DNA of 64,000 nucleotides from CAWEQO01 sp963811225 (GTDB lineage: Bacteria; Chloroflexota; Anaerolineae; Anaerolineales; Anaerolineaceae), in contig CAWEQO010000002.1 in assembly GCA_963811225.1 (NCBI GenBank), forward strand, positions 434,001 through 498,000, in the 5' to 3' direction. The notes below the pieces were generated by a model. It searched no databases. It saw only the letters and a program-made list of their open reading frames with translations, and was not told the origin of the DNA. The position numbers and the translations under genes were made by a program. Shown here piece after piece: positions 25,957 through 34,955 of this stretch (positions within the stretch are counted from its first letter, which is position 1; every line of letters starts with the position of its first letter).

Positions 25957-26718
25957 CTACCCCTGCCGCGCCTGCCCGGTGGACAGCAGCAGGCGGGCAA
26001 GATCATCGTCGAGCTCGCCGTCCACTGGCGGATAAGCGCGGTGCAAGCTCTCCAGATCGACCATCACCTCCGGCACCGTCACCTGCCGCCCGGCCTCCTG
26101 CGACGAGCGCCGCACGAACAGGGCGTTCTGGGTGGCGTGGCACAGCGCCGCCTGGGTCTTGGCCTCCAGAGCGGGCGTGACGTCGACGATCAGGTGGGCG
26201 GGATCGTCCGGGTTCACCAGCCGGGGCTTGGGATGGCCTTCGAAGGCTGCGTAGACCGTGTAGAGCAGCGGCGCAGCCTGACCCAGCCCGGCCACCGCCA
26301 GCGCCGCGACGGTGTTGACCAGCTTATGCGCCGGATGGCCGTACTCGCCGTTCGAGCCGTGGCTGATGACAGCATCCACGGCATACTGGCGGATGTATTC
26401 CTGCACCTGCGCTACCACCGTCTGCAACTCGGCCTCGAAGGGGTAGAGCGTGTCCTCGGGGCCGACCAGCGGGTCCACGTAGTCCAGGAAGTCCAGCGTG
26501 GCCCCCCCGAGCGCTTTGACCGCACAGACTGTCTCGCGCTCGCGCCAGTCGCCCAGGCCTGCTTGCTCCACCATCGGCGGCTCGCCGCGCTCTCCGCCCT
26601 CACCGCGTGTGGCGCTGAGGTAATGCACTTGCGCGCCCGCCTGGGACAGCAGCGCCAGCGTACCGCCGATCAGCATGGTTTCATCATCCGGATGTGCGAA
26701 AAAAGCTAAGATATTCAC
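25957..26718 (-). CDS. PIG-L family deacetylase
   Basis: 253 residues. It starts FFAHPDDETMLIGGTLALL with the zinc-binding AHPDD motif; the third ligand is in SNGEYGHPAHKLV. Members remove acetyl groups from GlcNAc-like sugars (MshB, BshB, GlcNAc-PI deacetylase). I chose GTG 26718 because it begins directly at the conserved strand, has GAGAGG just upstream and lies one base after the stop of the PyrK-like gene. The longer frame to 26880 runs inside the neighbour. Confidence 0.85.
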   Translation of the reverse strand: MNILAFFAHPDDETMLIGGTLALLSQAGAQVHYLSATRGEGGERGEPPMVEQAGLGDWRERETVCAVKALGGATLDFLDYVDPLVGPEDTLYPFEAELQTVVAQVQEYIRQYAVDAVISHGSNGEYGHPAHKLVNTVAALAVAGLGQAAPLLYTVYAAFEGHPKPRLVNPDDPAHLIVDVTPALEAKTQAALCHATQNALFVRRSSQEAGRQVTVPEVMVDLESLHRAYPPVDGELDDDLARLLLSTGQARQG

Positions 26719-26719
26719 T

Positions 26720-27412
26720 TTACCTCTCCAGAGTATCCAGCCCGAACACCGGGCCATCCTTGCACGCCAGCCGCCAGCGATTGCCACTGCGAACGGCGCA
26801 CACGCCGCAGTCGGCCAGGCCGCCACACGGCATCGGCGTGTAGACCAGCGCCTCGGCCACGCACGGGCAGCGGCGGCCATGCTCCAGCCCCAGCAGCGCG
26901 TTCAGTTGTCCCAGCCGGGCGTACGGCAGGTCGAGCGCCAGGTAATCCGCCCAATCTGGCGCCGAGGCCAGCTGTGCGAGCGGCAGCGCCTCCACCGCCA
27001 GCGGCAGGTCCTGCGGCACGGCGCTGTCGCAGTACAGGGCTACGTCCGCGCCTTGGGCCAGCGCCTGCTCCACCAGCGGCAGCAGGCGCTGGACGCACAT
27101 GTCCAGGCCGCCGAGCGCCACCCGCCGGGCCGTCGCCGGGAGTGAGAAGCCCTTGCCCAGCGGCCCACGCAGCCAGACTTCCATGCCCGCCGACCAACCG
27201 CCCGGCAGCGGCGGCGCGACGAGCAGATCGCTGCCCAGATGGCCGGCTGGGAACAGCGCCAGCGGCAGCGGCTCGGTCTCGTCTTCCGGTACGGACGCCA
27301 GCAGGTACTGCCCGGCATCCGGGCGCATGTTATCCGGCAGAGACAATCTGGCCCCCACCAGCCCCTCGCCCACCAGACGCATCTCTACGATCTTGCTCGT
27401 TGTTGTTGGCAT
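26720..27412 (-). CDS. Dihydroorotate dehydrogenase electron-transfer subunit-like (PyrK-like) iron-sulfur flavoprotein
   Basis: 230 residues. An N-terminal ferredoxin-reductase beta barrel (EMRLVGEGLVGARLSLPD, AGQYLLASV) and a nucleotide-binding middle domain lead to a Cys-rich C-terminus: CPCVAEALVYTPMPCGGLAD, CGVCAVRSG, ACKDGPVFGLD, matching PyrK's [2Fe-2S] ligands and its KDGPVF end. In class 1B DHODs PyrK passes electrons from PyrD to NAD+. The gene is followed directly by PIG-L and DHOD-like genes. Start 27412 fits a leaderless promoter. Confidence 0.8.
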   Translation of the reverse strand: MPTTTSKIVEMRLVGEGLVGARLSLPDNMRPDAGQYLLASVPEDETEPLPLALFPAGHLGSDLLVAPPLPGGWSAGMEVWLRGPLGKGFSLPATARRVALGGLDMCVQRLLPLVEQALAQGADVALYCDSAVPQDLPLAVEALPLAQLASAPDWADYLALDLPYARLGQLNALLGLEHGRRCPCVAEALVYTPMPCGGLADCGVCAVRSGNRWRLACKDGPVFGLDTLER

Positions 27413-27424
27413 GGGAATATTATA
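27410..27424 (-). promoter_or_regulatory. -10 element abutting ATG (leaderless)
   Basis: Minus-strand TATAAT (27424-27419), then ATTCCC and ATG 27412; predicted start site is the A of ATG. It drives the PyrK-like/PIG-L/DHOD-like operon. Confidence 0.65.
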
Positions 27425-27500
27425 AGGCAGGGAGCCGTTAATCAGGCAATTCGTATCAGGCAATAAGGGATTGGACCATTGGGTAATTCGGCCTTTAAAC

Positions 27501-27533
27501 CGAACAGGGGCCGGGAATGCCGGCTCCTGTTCG
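27501..27533. terminator. Hairpin terminator
   Basis: CGAACAGGGGCCGG (27501-27514) pairs with CCGGCTCCTGTTCG (27520-27533), one G-U pair. It lies after the LysM gene (stop 27572, leftward) and upstream of the PyrK-like operon. Confidence 0.7.
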
Positions 27534-27571
27534 CCTGATTGACCAATGCTAAATCGGTAAACTACTTGATT

Positions 27572-28108
27572 CTACGCCTCCGCGCCGGGCGAATGGTAGA
27601 AGTTCGGGGCGCTCTCGCCCACGCCCACCGGGATCTTCACCAGCTCGCCGCTGAAGAGCATGTTCGGGTCCTCGATCTGGGGATTGACCGAGAGCAGCTT
27701 CTCGAGGGTGATGTCGTAGGCCTTGGCGATTCTGGTCAAGTTATCGCCGCCGCGCACCAGGTAGAAGCGCTCGGAACCGGCGATCTTGCTGCCGTTTTGC
27801 TCCAGCTTCCAGTAGAAGATACGCCCTGCCGGCGTCTTGACCGTGCCTTCGCCGCGCCCGGCCGGCAGGGTGATGACCTGCCCGGTCAGGATCAGGTTGG
27901 GGTCGCTGATCTGTGGGTTGACGGACAGCAGCTTCTCCAAGGTGATGTCGAAGCGGTTGGCGATCTTGTTCAGGGTCTCGCCGCTTTGGACGGTGTACTG
28001 CGCCGTGCCACCGTCGGCATAGGCAGGCGTCACGCCCGCCAGAGAAACGGCCAGGATAGCAATCAGCGCTAACAATACGGACAAACGTTTCAACGATAGG
28101 GAATACAT
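27572..28108 (-). CDS. Secreted LysM-domain protein
   Basis: About 178 residues with a signal peptide (LSVLLALIAILAVSLAGVTP, cut near AYA). Two LysM domains: residues about 40-85 (YTVQSGETLNKIANRF, then LLSVNPQISDPNLILTGQVI) and 115-160 (FYLVRGGDNLTRIAKAYD, then LLSVNPQIEDPNMLFSGELV). LysM binds GlcNAc polymers, so it probably binds peptidoglycan. The second LysM start is weakly diverged. GGAGGT lies three bases before ATG 28108; an in-frame ATG at 28129 is a less likely start. Confidence 0.8.
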   Translation of the reverse strand: MYSLSLKRLSVLLALIAILAVSLAGVTPAYADGGTAQYTVQSGETLNKIANRFDITLEKLLSVNPQISDPNLILTGQVITLPAGRGEGTVKTPAGRIFYWKLEQNGSKIAGSERFYLVRGGDNLTRIAKAYDITLEKLLSVNPQIEDPNMLFSGELVKIPVGVGESAPNFYHSPGAEA

Positions 28109-28236
28109 CGGACCTCCATAAACAGGCATCTCAGGTTGTTTGTTACGATCGATCGTTTACAACCTTTCAACGATGAAAGGTGTAGAAATGTTCCAGGAAA
28201 AGGGTCATCAAGATGAAGCGCGCGTCACCCAAGAAA

Positions 28237-28279
28237 AATCAGGCGATCCAGGGTTTCACTAACCCCGGATCGCCTGATT
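28237..28279. terminator. Hairpin terminator of the H+-ATPase gene
   Basis: AATCAGGCGATCC (28237-28249) and GGATCGCCTGATT (28267-28279) form a 13-bp perfect stem with a 17-nt loop. Confidence 0.75.
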
Positions 28280-28297
28280 ACGAGTAGACTGCTTTTC

Positions 28298-30719
28298 CTA
28301 GACTTTCAACCACTTATAGGCGAGCAGCTTAATCCTGTCGTTGATCAGGAACCACACCAGCGCGTAGCCCCACACCGCCAGGGCCCAACCCCAACCGATC
28401 GGCGTCATCAGCACGCCAAACGTGGCGATCAACGTGGCGAACAACTGCGTCACACCGACCGCGGTCACCAGCGTCTTGGACGGCTTGATCGACCAGAACG
28501 GGCCGCGCGTGCGCGTCACGAAGATGGTCAGGTGGCCTGCCACCGACAGCTTCAGGTACATCAGCGACTGGATCACCGGGCGGCTGAGATGGAACACCCG
28601 CTCGGCCAGGTAGAACAAGCCGAACGAGGCAATCACGCCAAAGAAGCCCAACACCGTGGCGATGCCCAGCACCCGGCGCATGTTCCACGCTTCGGGCTTA
28701 TCGGACGGCTTGACGTTGTCGAACGCAATCGATAGGATGGCGCCGTCGTTGAGCAGCGCCAGCAGCACGATCATGATAGCCGTGACCGGGTAGAAGTTGA
28801 ATACCAGGATCGACAGGGTCATGAACAACAAGACCCGGATGGTCTCGGCGATGCGGTACATGGCGTAGCTGTTCATGCGCTGGAAGATCTTGCGGCTTTC
28901 TTTGACTGCGTCGATGATCACCGACAGCCCCGGCGTCAGCAGCACGATGTCCGCCGCCGAGCGGGCCGCGTCCGTTGCGCCCGAGACGGCGATCCCGGCG
29001 TCGGCCTTCTTGAGAGCCGGCGCGTCGTTGACCCCATCTCCGGTCATGCCGACGATGTGGCCCTCGCTCTGCAGCGCCTCGACGATGCGGTACTTGTGCT
29101 CCGGGAACACTTGGGCGAACCCATCGGCGCTGTCGACAATTTTTGCGGTCTGTTGGGTCGTGCCGCCCTTCGACTGCTCCAGCAGCTCGGCATCCAGCAC
29201 GTTCGTGCCCAGCCCAAGCTGCTTGCCGATCTCCTTGGCAATCGCCACCTGGTCTCCGGTGATCATCTTGACCTCCAGCCCCAGAGCCTCGGCCTGATCG
29301 ATCGTGTCCTTCGAGTTCCTGGCGGGGCGGGTCATACAGCGGCAGCACACCCAAGAAATGCCATTGCTCGTCGCTGTTGGCTCGCGCCACACCCAGCGAG
29401 CGGAAGCCTCGCCCGGCGAACTGGTCGATGGTCTTTTGTACCTCGGCTGCTTCGTTGCCGCTCAGCTTCGTGAGCGCCACGATCACTTGCGGTGCACCTT
29501 TACTCACCTTGAAGGTTTCCCCCTGCGGCCCCTTGACCGAGGCCTCGGTGCGCTTAGTGACCGGGTCGAACGGCTTGAAGTGCAGCGCCTGATACTGATT
29601 CAGGCAGTCGGGGTCCTTCAAGCCGTGGATCACCGCCAGGTCGATCGGGTCGTTATCCTCGGCCCGCGAGGCCAGCGCCGCCGCAAGGATGGTGTCCTCG
29701 GCGTTGACCCCGGGCATCGTGAACGGGGTGTTCAGCGTCAGGCGGTTCTGGGTCAGCGTGCCGGTCTTATCCGAGCACAGCACGTCTACCCCGGCCATTT
29801 CCTCGATGGCCGCCAACCGGCTGACCACGGCCTGCTTGGCCGCCAGGATGCGCGCCCCCACCGCCATGGTGACCGATAAGACCGTCGGCATGGCCACTGG
29901 GATGGCCGCCACGGTCAGCACCAGCACGAACTGCAGCACGGTCAGCAGCGGGTCGCCGCGCAGCGCCGCGGCGATCAGGATGACCACCGCCAGCGCCGCC
30001 GCCAGAACAATCAGATAATTGCCGATCTTCAGCACGGCCCGCTGGAAGTGACTGACCGTTTCGGCCTCCTCCACCAGATGGGCGGTCTTGCCGAAGAAGG
30101 TGTTCGCGCCGGTAGCGGTCACCAGCCCGTCGATCTCGCCTTGCTTGAGGACCGAGCCGGAGTAGACCGTGTCGCCGGTCTTGTGGGTCACCGGCAGCAA
30201 CTCGCCGGTCAGCGCAGACTGGTCCACCTGCACCTCGTCGCCCTCCAGCAGCCTGGCGTCCGCCGGGATGATATCGCCCAGGCGCAAGCGCACCCAATCC
30301 CCCGGAACCAGTTCACGCGCCGGGAGATTCGTCCACTTGCCGTTGCGCTTCACCCGGGCCTGCACCGCCAGCTTCTGCTTTAGGGCGGCGATGGTGTTGC
30401 CCGCCTGGTATTCCTCCCAAAAACCGACCACAGCGTTGACGATCAACAGCGCTAAAATGATGCCCAGATCTTCCCAATGCTTCACCAGCGCCGAAAGCAC
30501 CGCGGCCGCTTCGATCATCCACGGGATTGGCCCCCAGAAGTAGGAGAGGAATTTCAACAAGGGGTTGGCCTTCTTCTCTCCCAGCTCGTTGTAACCGTAC
30601 TGCTCCAGCCGCTGCTGCGCTTCTGCGCTGGTCAAGCCCTGGGAAGACGCCGCTTGCGGCGCGCTTTCGGGCGGTTTTTCCACCTGCTTCGTGGCTGCAC
30701 TTACATTCATATCGCTCAT
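28298..30719 (-). pseudogene. Plasma-membrane H+-transporting P-type (IIIA) ATPase, frameshifted
   Basis: Total 807 codons (3n+1), the usual length for bacterial PMA-type ATPases. Frame 1 holds the cation-ATPase N-terminus (LTSAEAQQRLEQYGYNEL), the actuator TGELLPVTH, and the phosphorylation motif SDKTGTLTQNR. Frame 2, from about 29321 to 28298, holds MITGDQVAIAKEIG, TGDGVNDAPALKKADAGIAV and the last membrane helices. One extra base near 29321, between PPR and NSKDTIDQAEA, explains the break. The intact enzyme would pump protons out at ATP's expense. GGAGG precedes ATG 30719; a minus-strand TATAAT near 30780 is its likely -10. Nothing else is defective. Confidence 0.85.
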
Positions 30720-30864
30720 TCGATAAATCCCTCCTTTGATAGGGCAGGGCCTTGCTGGTCTTACCCCCAATTTTTTATTATAAGACGGTCGATATGAAGA
30801 GAGCGTCAGAATTGTGTATGAATTGGATAAAGGGCATGGCTGGGGGTCTGGCGATTGGGAATCA

Positions 30865-31056
30865 GGGCATGGCGGGAATGGCGGATATGTGGATTGAACC
30901 GGTAGGGGCACGGCGAGTAACGCAAGACAACATGATTGAATCAATACGAAGCCGTGCCCCGATAATCCACCAGAACCATTTCCAGAATAACAACCTCGGC
31001 CCTTTTCCCTTCGGCCAAAATGCGTGATTGCCAGCGGGGGCACGGCTTCGTATTGG
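30865..31056. repeat. Palindromic MITE-like element, copy R1 (right end missing)
   Basis: Shares with R2 and R3 the left arm GGGGCACGGCGAGTAACGCA, the central CCAGAACCATTTCC and the right segment GGGGGCACGGCTTCGTATTGG, where it stops and IS110 sequence begins. The 40 bp before it (GGGAATGGCGGATATGTGG) also recur before R3. Confidence 0.8.
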
Positions 31057-31594
31057 GCCCGCCCTTGTCAATATCTGCCAGCTCCTGCTCCAGCCACTCA
31101 ATATGGTCTTGAATGCGCACTTGCATCACTGAGCGGGCTTGCTTCTGTCGGTTTTTCTCTGCCACCAGCATTTCGACCAGTTGGCGGCGACGAACCAAGA
31201 TCGCCTGAAGCTCTCGAGCCTGCTCATCCGGCATCCTGCGGGGCTCGGGGCGGATCGCTTCCGCAAAATGAGCCAGCACACCGCCATCAATCTTGTCCGT
31301 TTTGGCCAGTTCTCCGGTGGATTTCGCAAAATCGCGGGACTGACGTGGGTTGATCACCGCCACCGGCATCTGAGCCGCCGCCAAAGCTACGGCTACGTCT
31401 GTCTCTAAGCCACCGGTGGCTTCCAGTACAATCAAGGTCGGCGGGAATGCACTCAATTGATCGACGAGTTTCGCAATCCCTTTCTCGTTGTTTTCCACCT
31501 GCCAGTGTTTAGCGGACGGCCGTACGGCCACATCCAGTTGTGCCTTGCTCACATCGATCCCCACATATACTGCTGCTTTGTCTTTTTCGCTCAT
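31057..31594 (-). pseudogene. IS110 transposase, C-terminally truncated
   Basis: MSEKDKAAVYVGIDVSKAQL begins with the RuvC-like DEDD domain: GIDVSK (first Asp), LEATGGLE (Glu), and KTDKIDGGVLAHFA (Asp pair), the standard IS110 order. After IEWLEQELADID the sequence runs into repeat R1, so the C-terminal serine domain (transposase_20) is missing and the open frame continues to 30941 only by reading the repeat. ATG 31594 has GGAGGG upstream. It cannot be active as transposase. Confidence 0.8.
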
Positions 31595-31794
31595 TTTGCC
31601 CTCCATCATCGCATCTCTCTGGTCCCAACCTTGCGGATACGGACTCGCTCATTTGCGGTCCCGGCAACTGTTCGGGCTATTATCGGAAGGACACGGCGAC
31701 CTTCGCTACGGTTCGGTTTTCTTTAACCTAGGGGCACTCGATCTGCCGTGGCCTTATCCACTACCCTTGATCTTACTCCTCTTCAATCATACAA
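31595..31794 (-). ncRNA. Possible IS110 bridge-RNA region (upstream end of the element)
   Basis: About 200 bp between the element's left edge and the transposase start. In IS110-group elements (e.g. IS621) this position encodes the bridge RNA that pairs with target and donor DNA. I see short complementary tracts (GGAC...GTCC around 31660) but cannot fold or confirm it. Confidence 0.3.
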
Positions 31795-31992
31795 GGGGCA
31801 CGGCGAGTAACGCAAGACAACATGATTGAGTCAATACGAAGCCGTGCCCCGATAATCCACCAGAACCATTTCCAAGGAATAATAACGATCGGCCCTTTTC
31901 CCTTCGGCCAAAATGCGTGATTGCCATCGGGGGCACGGCTTCGTATTGGCTCAATATTGAAGTCTTGCGTTACTCGCCATGCCCCTACCGGT
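31795..31992. repeat. Palindromic MITE-like element, copy R2
   Basis: Nearly full unit with arms starting GGGGCACGG and ending CGCCATGCCCCTACCGGTT. Its left arm variant (GACAACATGATTGAGTC) matches R1 rather than its own right arm, so R1 and R2 look like duplicates of one copy. Confidence 0.8.
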
Positions 31993-32021
31993 TAAAATTT
32001 GTTGTCTCACGGATTACGAGG

Positions 32022-32262
32022 GACAGGGGTATGGTGGGAATGGTGGATATGTGGATTGAACTGGTAGGGGCACGGCGAGTAACGCAAGACTCTAATATTG
32101 AGCCAATACGAAGCCGTGCCCCGATAATCCACCAGAACCATTTCCAAGGAATATAACGATGGCCCTTTTCCCTTCGTCCAAAATGCGTGATTGCCATCGG
32201 GGGCACGGCTGCGTATTGGCTCAATATTGGAGTCTTGCGTTACTCGCCGTGCCCCTACCGGT
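32022..32262. repeat. Palindromic MITE-like element, copy R3 (most complete)
   Basis: Terminal inverted repeats 32063-32122 and 32200-32259 (60 bp each, few mismatches) flank a 77-bp centre. No target-site duplication or transposase is evident. A preceding 40-bp stretch is shared with R1. Confidence 0.8.
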
Positions 32263-32306
32263 TCCATTCGATGATCACGCGCATTATGGGGGGCGCGGAC
32301 GGAGGA

Positions 32307-32334
32307 CCCAACACAGGGATGTGTTGGGTTACGG
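32307..32334. repeat. CAACACAGGGATGTGTTG palindromic repeat
   Basis: ACCCAACACAGGGATGTGTTGGGTTACG; same core as 39012, 42916 and 61271. Confidence 0.7.
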
Positions 32335-32385
32335 ATCGAGTGTTTAGAGGATGTGTTGGTGGATGCGGAGGGTTCGGGGAAACCG

Positions 32386-34833
32386 CTAGGGCATGCTCCC
32401 GTAATAGACCTGGCTGTCGAAGGCTACGAGGATCACGCGGGCGCTGGTGACCGCGAACGCAGTCGGCGGGGAGCCTGGCAGTGAGCCGGACGCGTCCATG
32501 TCGGAGCGGTACTGGTTTTGCAAGTTCAGGCGCAGGCTGAAATGGTAGACCGACGAGCTGTTGGCGTCGAGCATGTAAAGAGAGGAATCCGGGGCGCGCG
32601 TCACCTGCATGCTGACAAACTTCGCCTCGCTGAAGGTGATCAGGTCGTTCGGGTTGCGGCCGGGACGTAAATCGCCATAGGCCACCCCATCCGCACAGCG
32701 GGTCTGGTCCCCGGCGAACTGGCGGAAGGTGCAGTTGGTCATCTCGCCATCGTCGTGCAGCAGGAACATGTCCTCGCCGTTGACCGCAATCGAGACCACG
32801 TTGGTCAGCTCCGGCACCTCATTGTCGAAGTACAGCCGGGGATCGTTCTCGAAGTTATAGTCCGTGCCCACGTACACCCAAATGCGGTTGTTCTGCTTGT
32901 CCAGGATGTACAGCAAGCCCTGGTCGACGGTCACGTTGGTGATCGTTCCCCAGCCGGTATCCGGTAGGGGCAGCGCGGCCGCCTTGGGCAAGCCGCCGGG
33001 TTTACAGTAGATCAGGTTGCCGCCGGCGTCGATGCCCATGACGTTGGCTCCGAAGGCGTTGCCGGGCGGCAGCAAGACCAGGTCGAGCAGCGCCCCCACC
33101 TGCACCTGATTGACCGGTTCCTCACCCATCTGCATCTGGCTGATCAAGCCCGGGCCGCACTCGAAGCGGGTGTCGAACTGGTAGCCGCTGCCGGTCAGGT
33201 TCATGTGGAAGATGCTGCCCTGGCCGGAATCCAGCAGGTATACGTCCGTCGGCGAGGCCGCCATATGAGTGAAATGCAGGCTGGCATCGAAGCCGCCGCG
33301 GATTACCGGCTGCAGATCCATACGAGAGATACCGTCCATGGCGTCCAGCGCGGTGCGTGCCTGCTTGCGCAGGCTGGCCAACTCGTCGGTCTTGCCGAAG
33401 CGGTCGGCCTCTTCCAGCCAGTACAGCACCTGGCCCCAGCTGTTGCGCTTGAGCACCTCGTTGTCATCCTGTTGGGCCTGGGCTGCGTACTGCACCGCCT
33501 GGTCGAGGTAGGCCATTTGCTGCTCGCTGCGCCCGTTGGGCGCGTACAGGTAGATGGTTGCGGCGATCGCCACCACCACGATTGGCACCGCCACCGCCAT
33601 GAACAGCATCAGGGCCGGTGAAAGCTGCTGCTGACCCGGCAGGATGCGACCGGCGATGGTCTTGCTGCCCTGATCGATGCGGCGGCCCGTGCGGCGGCTG
33701 GAGCGCCAGATGGGCGCCAGGCGTTTGCGCAGGTTGAAGTTCGGCAGCCGGATCGGCTTGCGCTCGTTGCGCTCGCTCCGCTCGGGACGCTCCTCCGCGG
33801 GCTGCTTGAAGCGGCGCAGTGGGCGCTGCGGCGTGGGGCGGGCGGGCGGCTCCTGGAGCGGCTCTTGCGCGGCTTCACCCGGCAAGCCGCTCAGGTAAAT
33901 GCCCTCCATGCCGCGCCGGCTCGGGCTCGCGGGGCTCGACTGCGGGCGCTGCCGGTTCGTCCCGGGTTTCTGCGGGTTCAATTTCAAAATTTTGGGGTTC
34001 AACTTGGGGCGGCGTGGGCGCAAGTTCTTGCGCTTCAGGAGTCTCAAGCGCCGGTTCCACTTGCGGTTCGGGCGCTGCGGGAGTGGGGGCCTGCCGCTCT
34101 CGCCGGCTGCGGCGCTTGCGGTCGGGCGTGGACGCCGATGCGCTCGCGGCCGCATACGGCTTGATCTCGTTGACCGTCCCTGGGCCGGGCTGGAACAGCG
34201 CCAGCGCAGCTTCCACATCGCCGCCGGACAGTGCCAGCAGCCGGGCGCGCGCCTGGTCGATTGGCAGCCGGGCAATCTCCTCCAGCGCGGCTGCATTCCA
34301 GGCTGCGGATGGGTTGGAGGCCAGCATGAGCATGTCACCCGGCCGGATGCCGCGCCTGGCTGAAACGCAGGGAGTATGTGCGGCTGACGCCCAGCCCCAC
34401 CCCGCTGTTCTCTGAACTCGTTCAGGCGCTGCGCTTCCCCAGGCCGCAGCAGGTACGACTGCGTCATGCCCACATGCGCCAGGGTGAGCATATCCCGGCG
34501 CAGCACGGCCACGGTGAGCAAACTCTGCATGGTGCCTTCGCGCGTGCGCAGGTTGCGCCGCAGCAGGCTGTTGTTCAGCTCGCCGATGGCAGCGCGCAGC
34601 GCGCTGGTGACCGTGCCGCGCGTGCGGAAGTAGGCGCTCACCAGGTGCTGCTGCAGTTCTTGCCGGGTGGTTGCGGCGACCAGGTCGCCGGGCAGGGTGA
34701 ACAGCACGAGCAGCAAGTCGCCCGAGCGACTGCGCTCGCTTCGCCGCGGGGGTGAGGCGATCAACAGGCCGGGGATTTCGCTCTGTTCCATCCCGCCTGT
34801 CATTTTGAGGGGGAGCAAGTTCAGGTCAAACAA
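32386..34833 (-). pseudogene. PP2C-like phosphatase-domain/beta-propeller membrane protein, three frameshifts
   Basis: An open frame spans the whole region, but its middle third is nonsense and the natural sequence moves through three frames, breaking near 34413, 34352 and 33913; each is fixed by removing one base. Rebuilt order: PP2C-like N-terminus (SRSGDLLLVLFTLPGDLVAA to TLAHVGMTQSYLLRPGE, then SGVGLGVSRTYSLRFSQA and GDMLMLASNP), Pro-rich acidic linker, basic segment, one membrane helix (LMLFMAVAVPIVVVAIAATI) and a C-terminal repeat region like a beta-propeller (VYLLDSGQGSIFHM, LLYILDKQNNRIWVYV, LYMLDANSSSVYHF). PP2C metal-binding Asps are mostly lost, so it may be inactive. Start (TTG 34833 or ATG 34803) is uncertain. 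Confidence 0.6.
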
Positions 34834-34901
34834 GGTGTTTTGCCCGTGATGAAATATTGAACGCGCATCTTAGAATGATTATACAACAAGAGCGTGATTT
34901 G

Positions 34902-34929
34902 AATGGGCGCATTGCGCGATGCGTCCATT
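34902..34929. terminator. Hairpin after the AIR-synthase-like gene
   Basis: AATGGGCGCA / TGCGTCCATT, 10 bp with one G-U pair. Confidence 0.55.
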
Positions 34930-34955
34930 GAATGCGCTGCCGCCCTCTTTTCTGC

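Larger units (their letters stand above)
31057..31794 (-). mobile_element. IS110-family insertion sequence remnant
   Basis: Contains the 5' half of a transposase gene plus 200 bp of upstream sequence, bounded on both sides by direct copies of the palindromic element (R1 and R2). No matching 3' half is in the window. Confidence 0.7.

Noticed and set aside
30752..32267. Short frames on the palindromic elements giving GARRVTQD peptides
   Set aside because: They occur on both strands of a palindrome and simply reflect DNA repeat copies.
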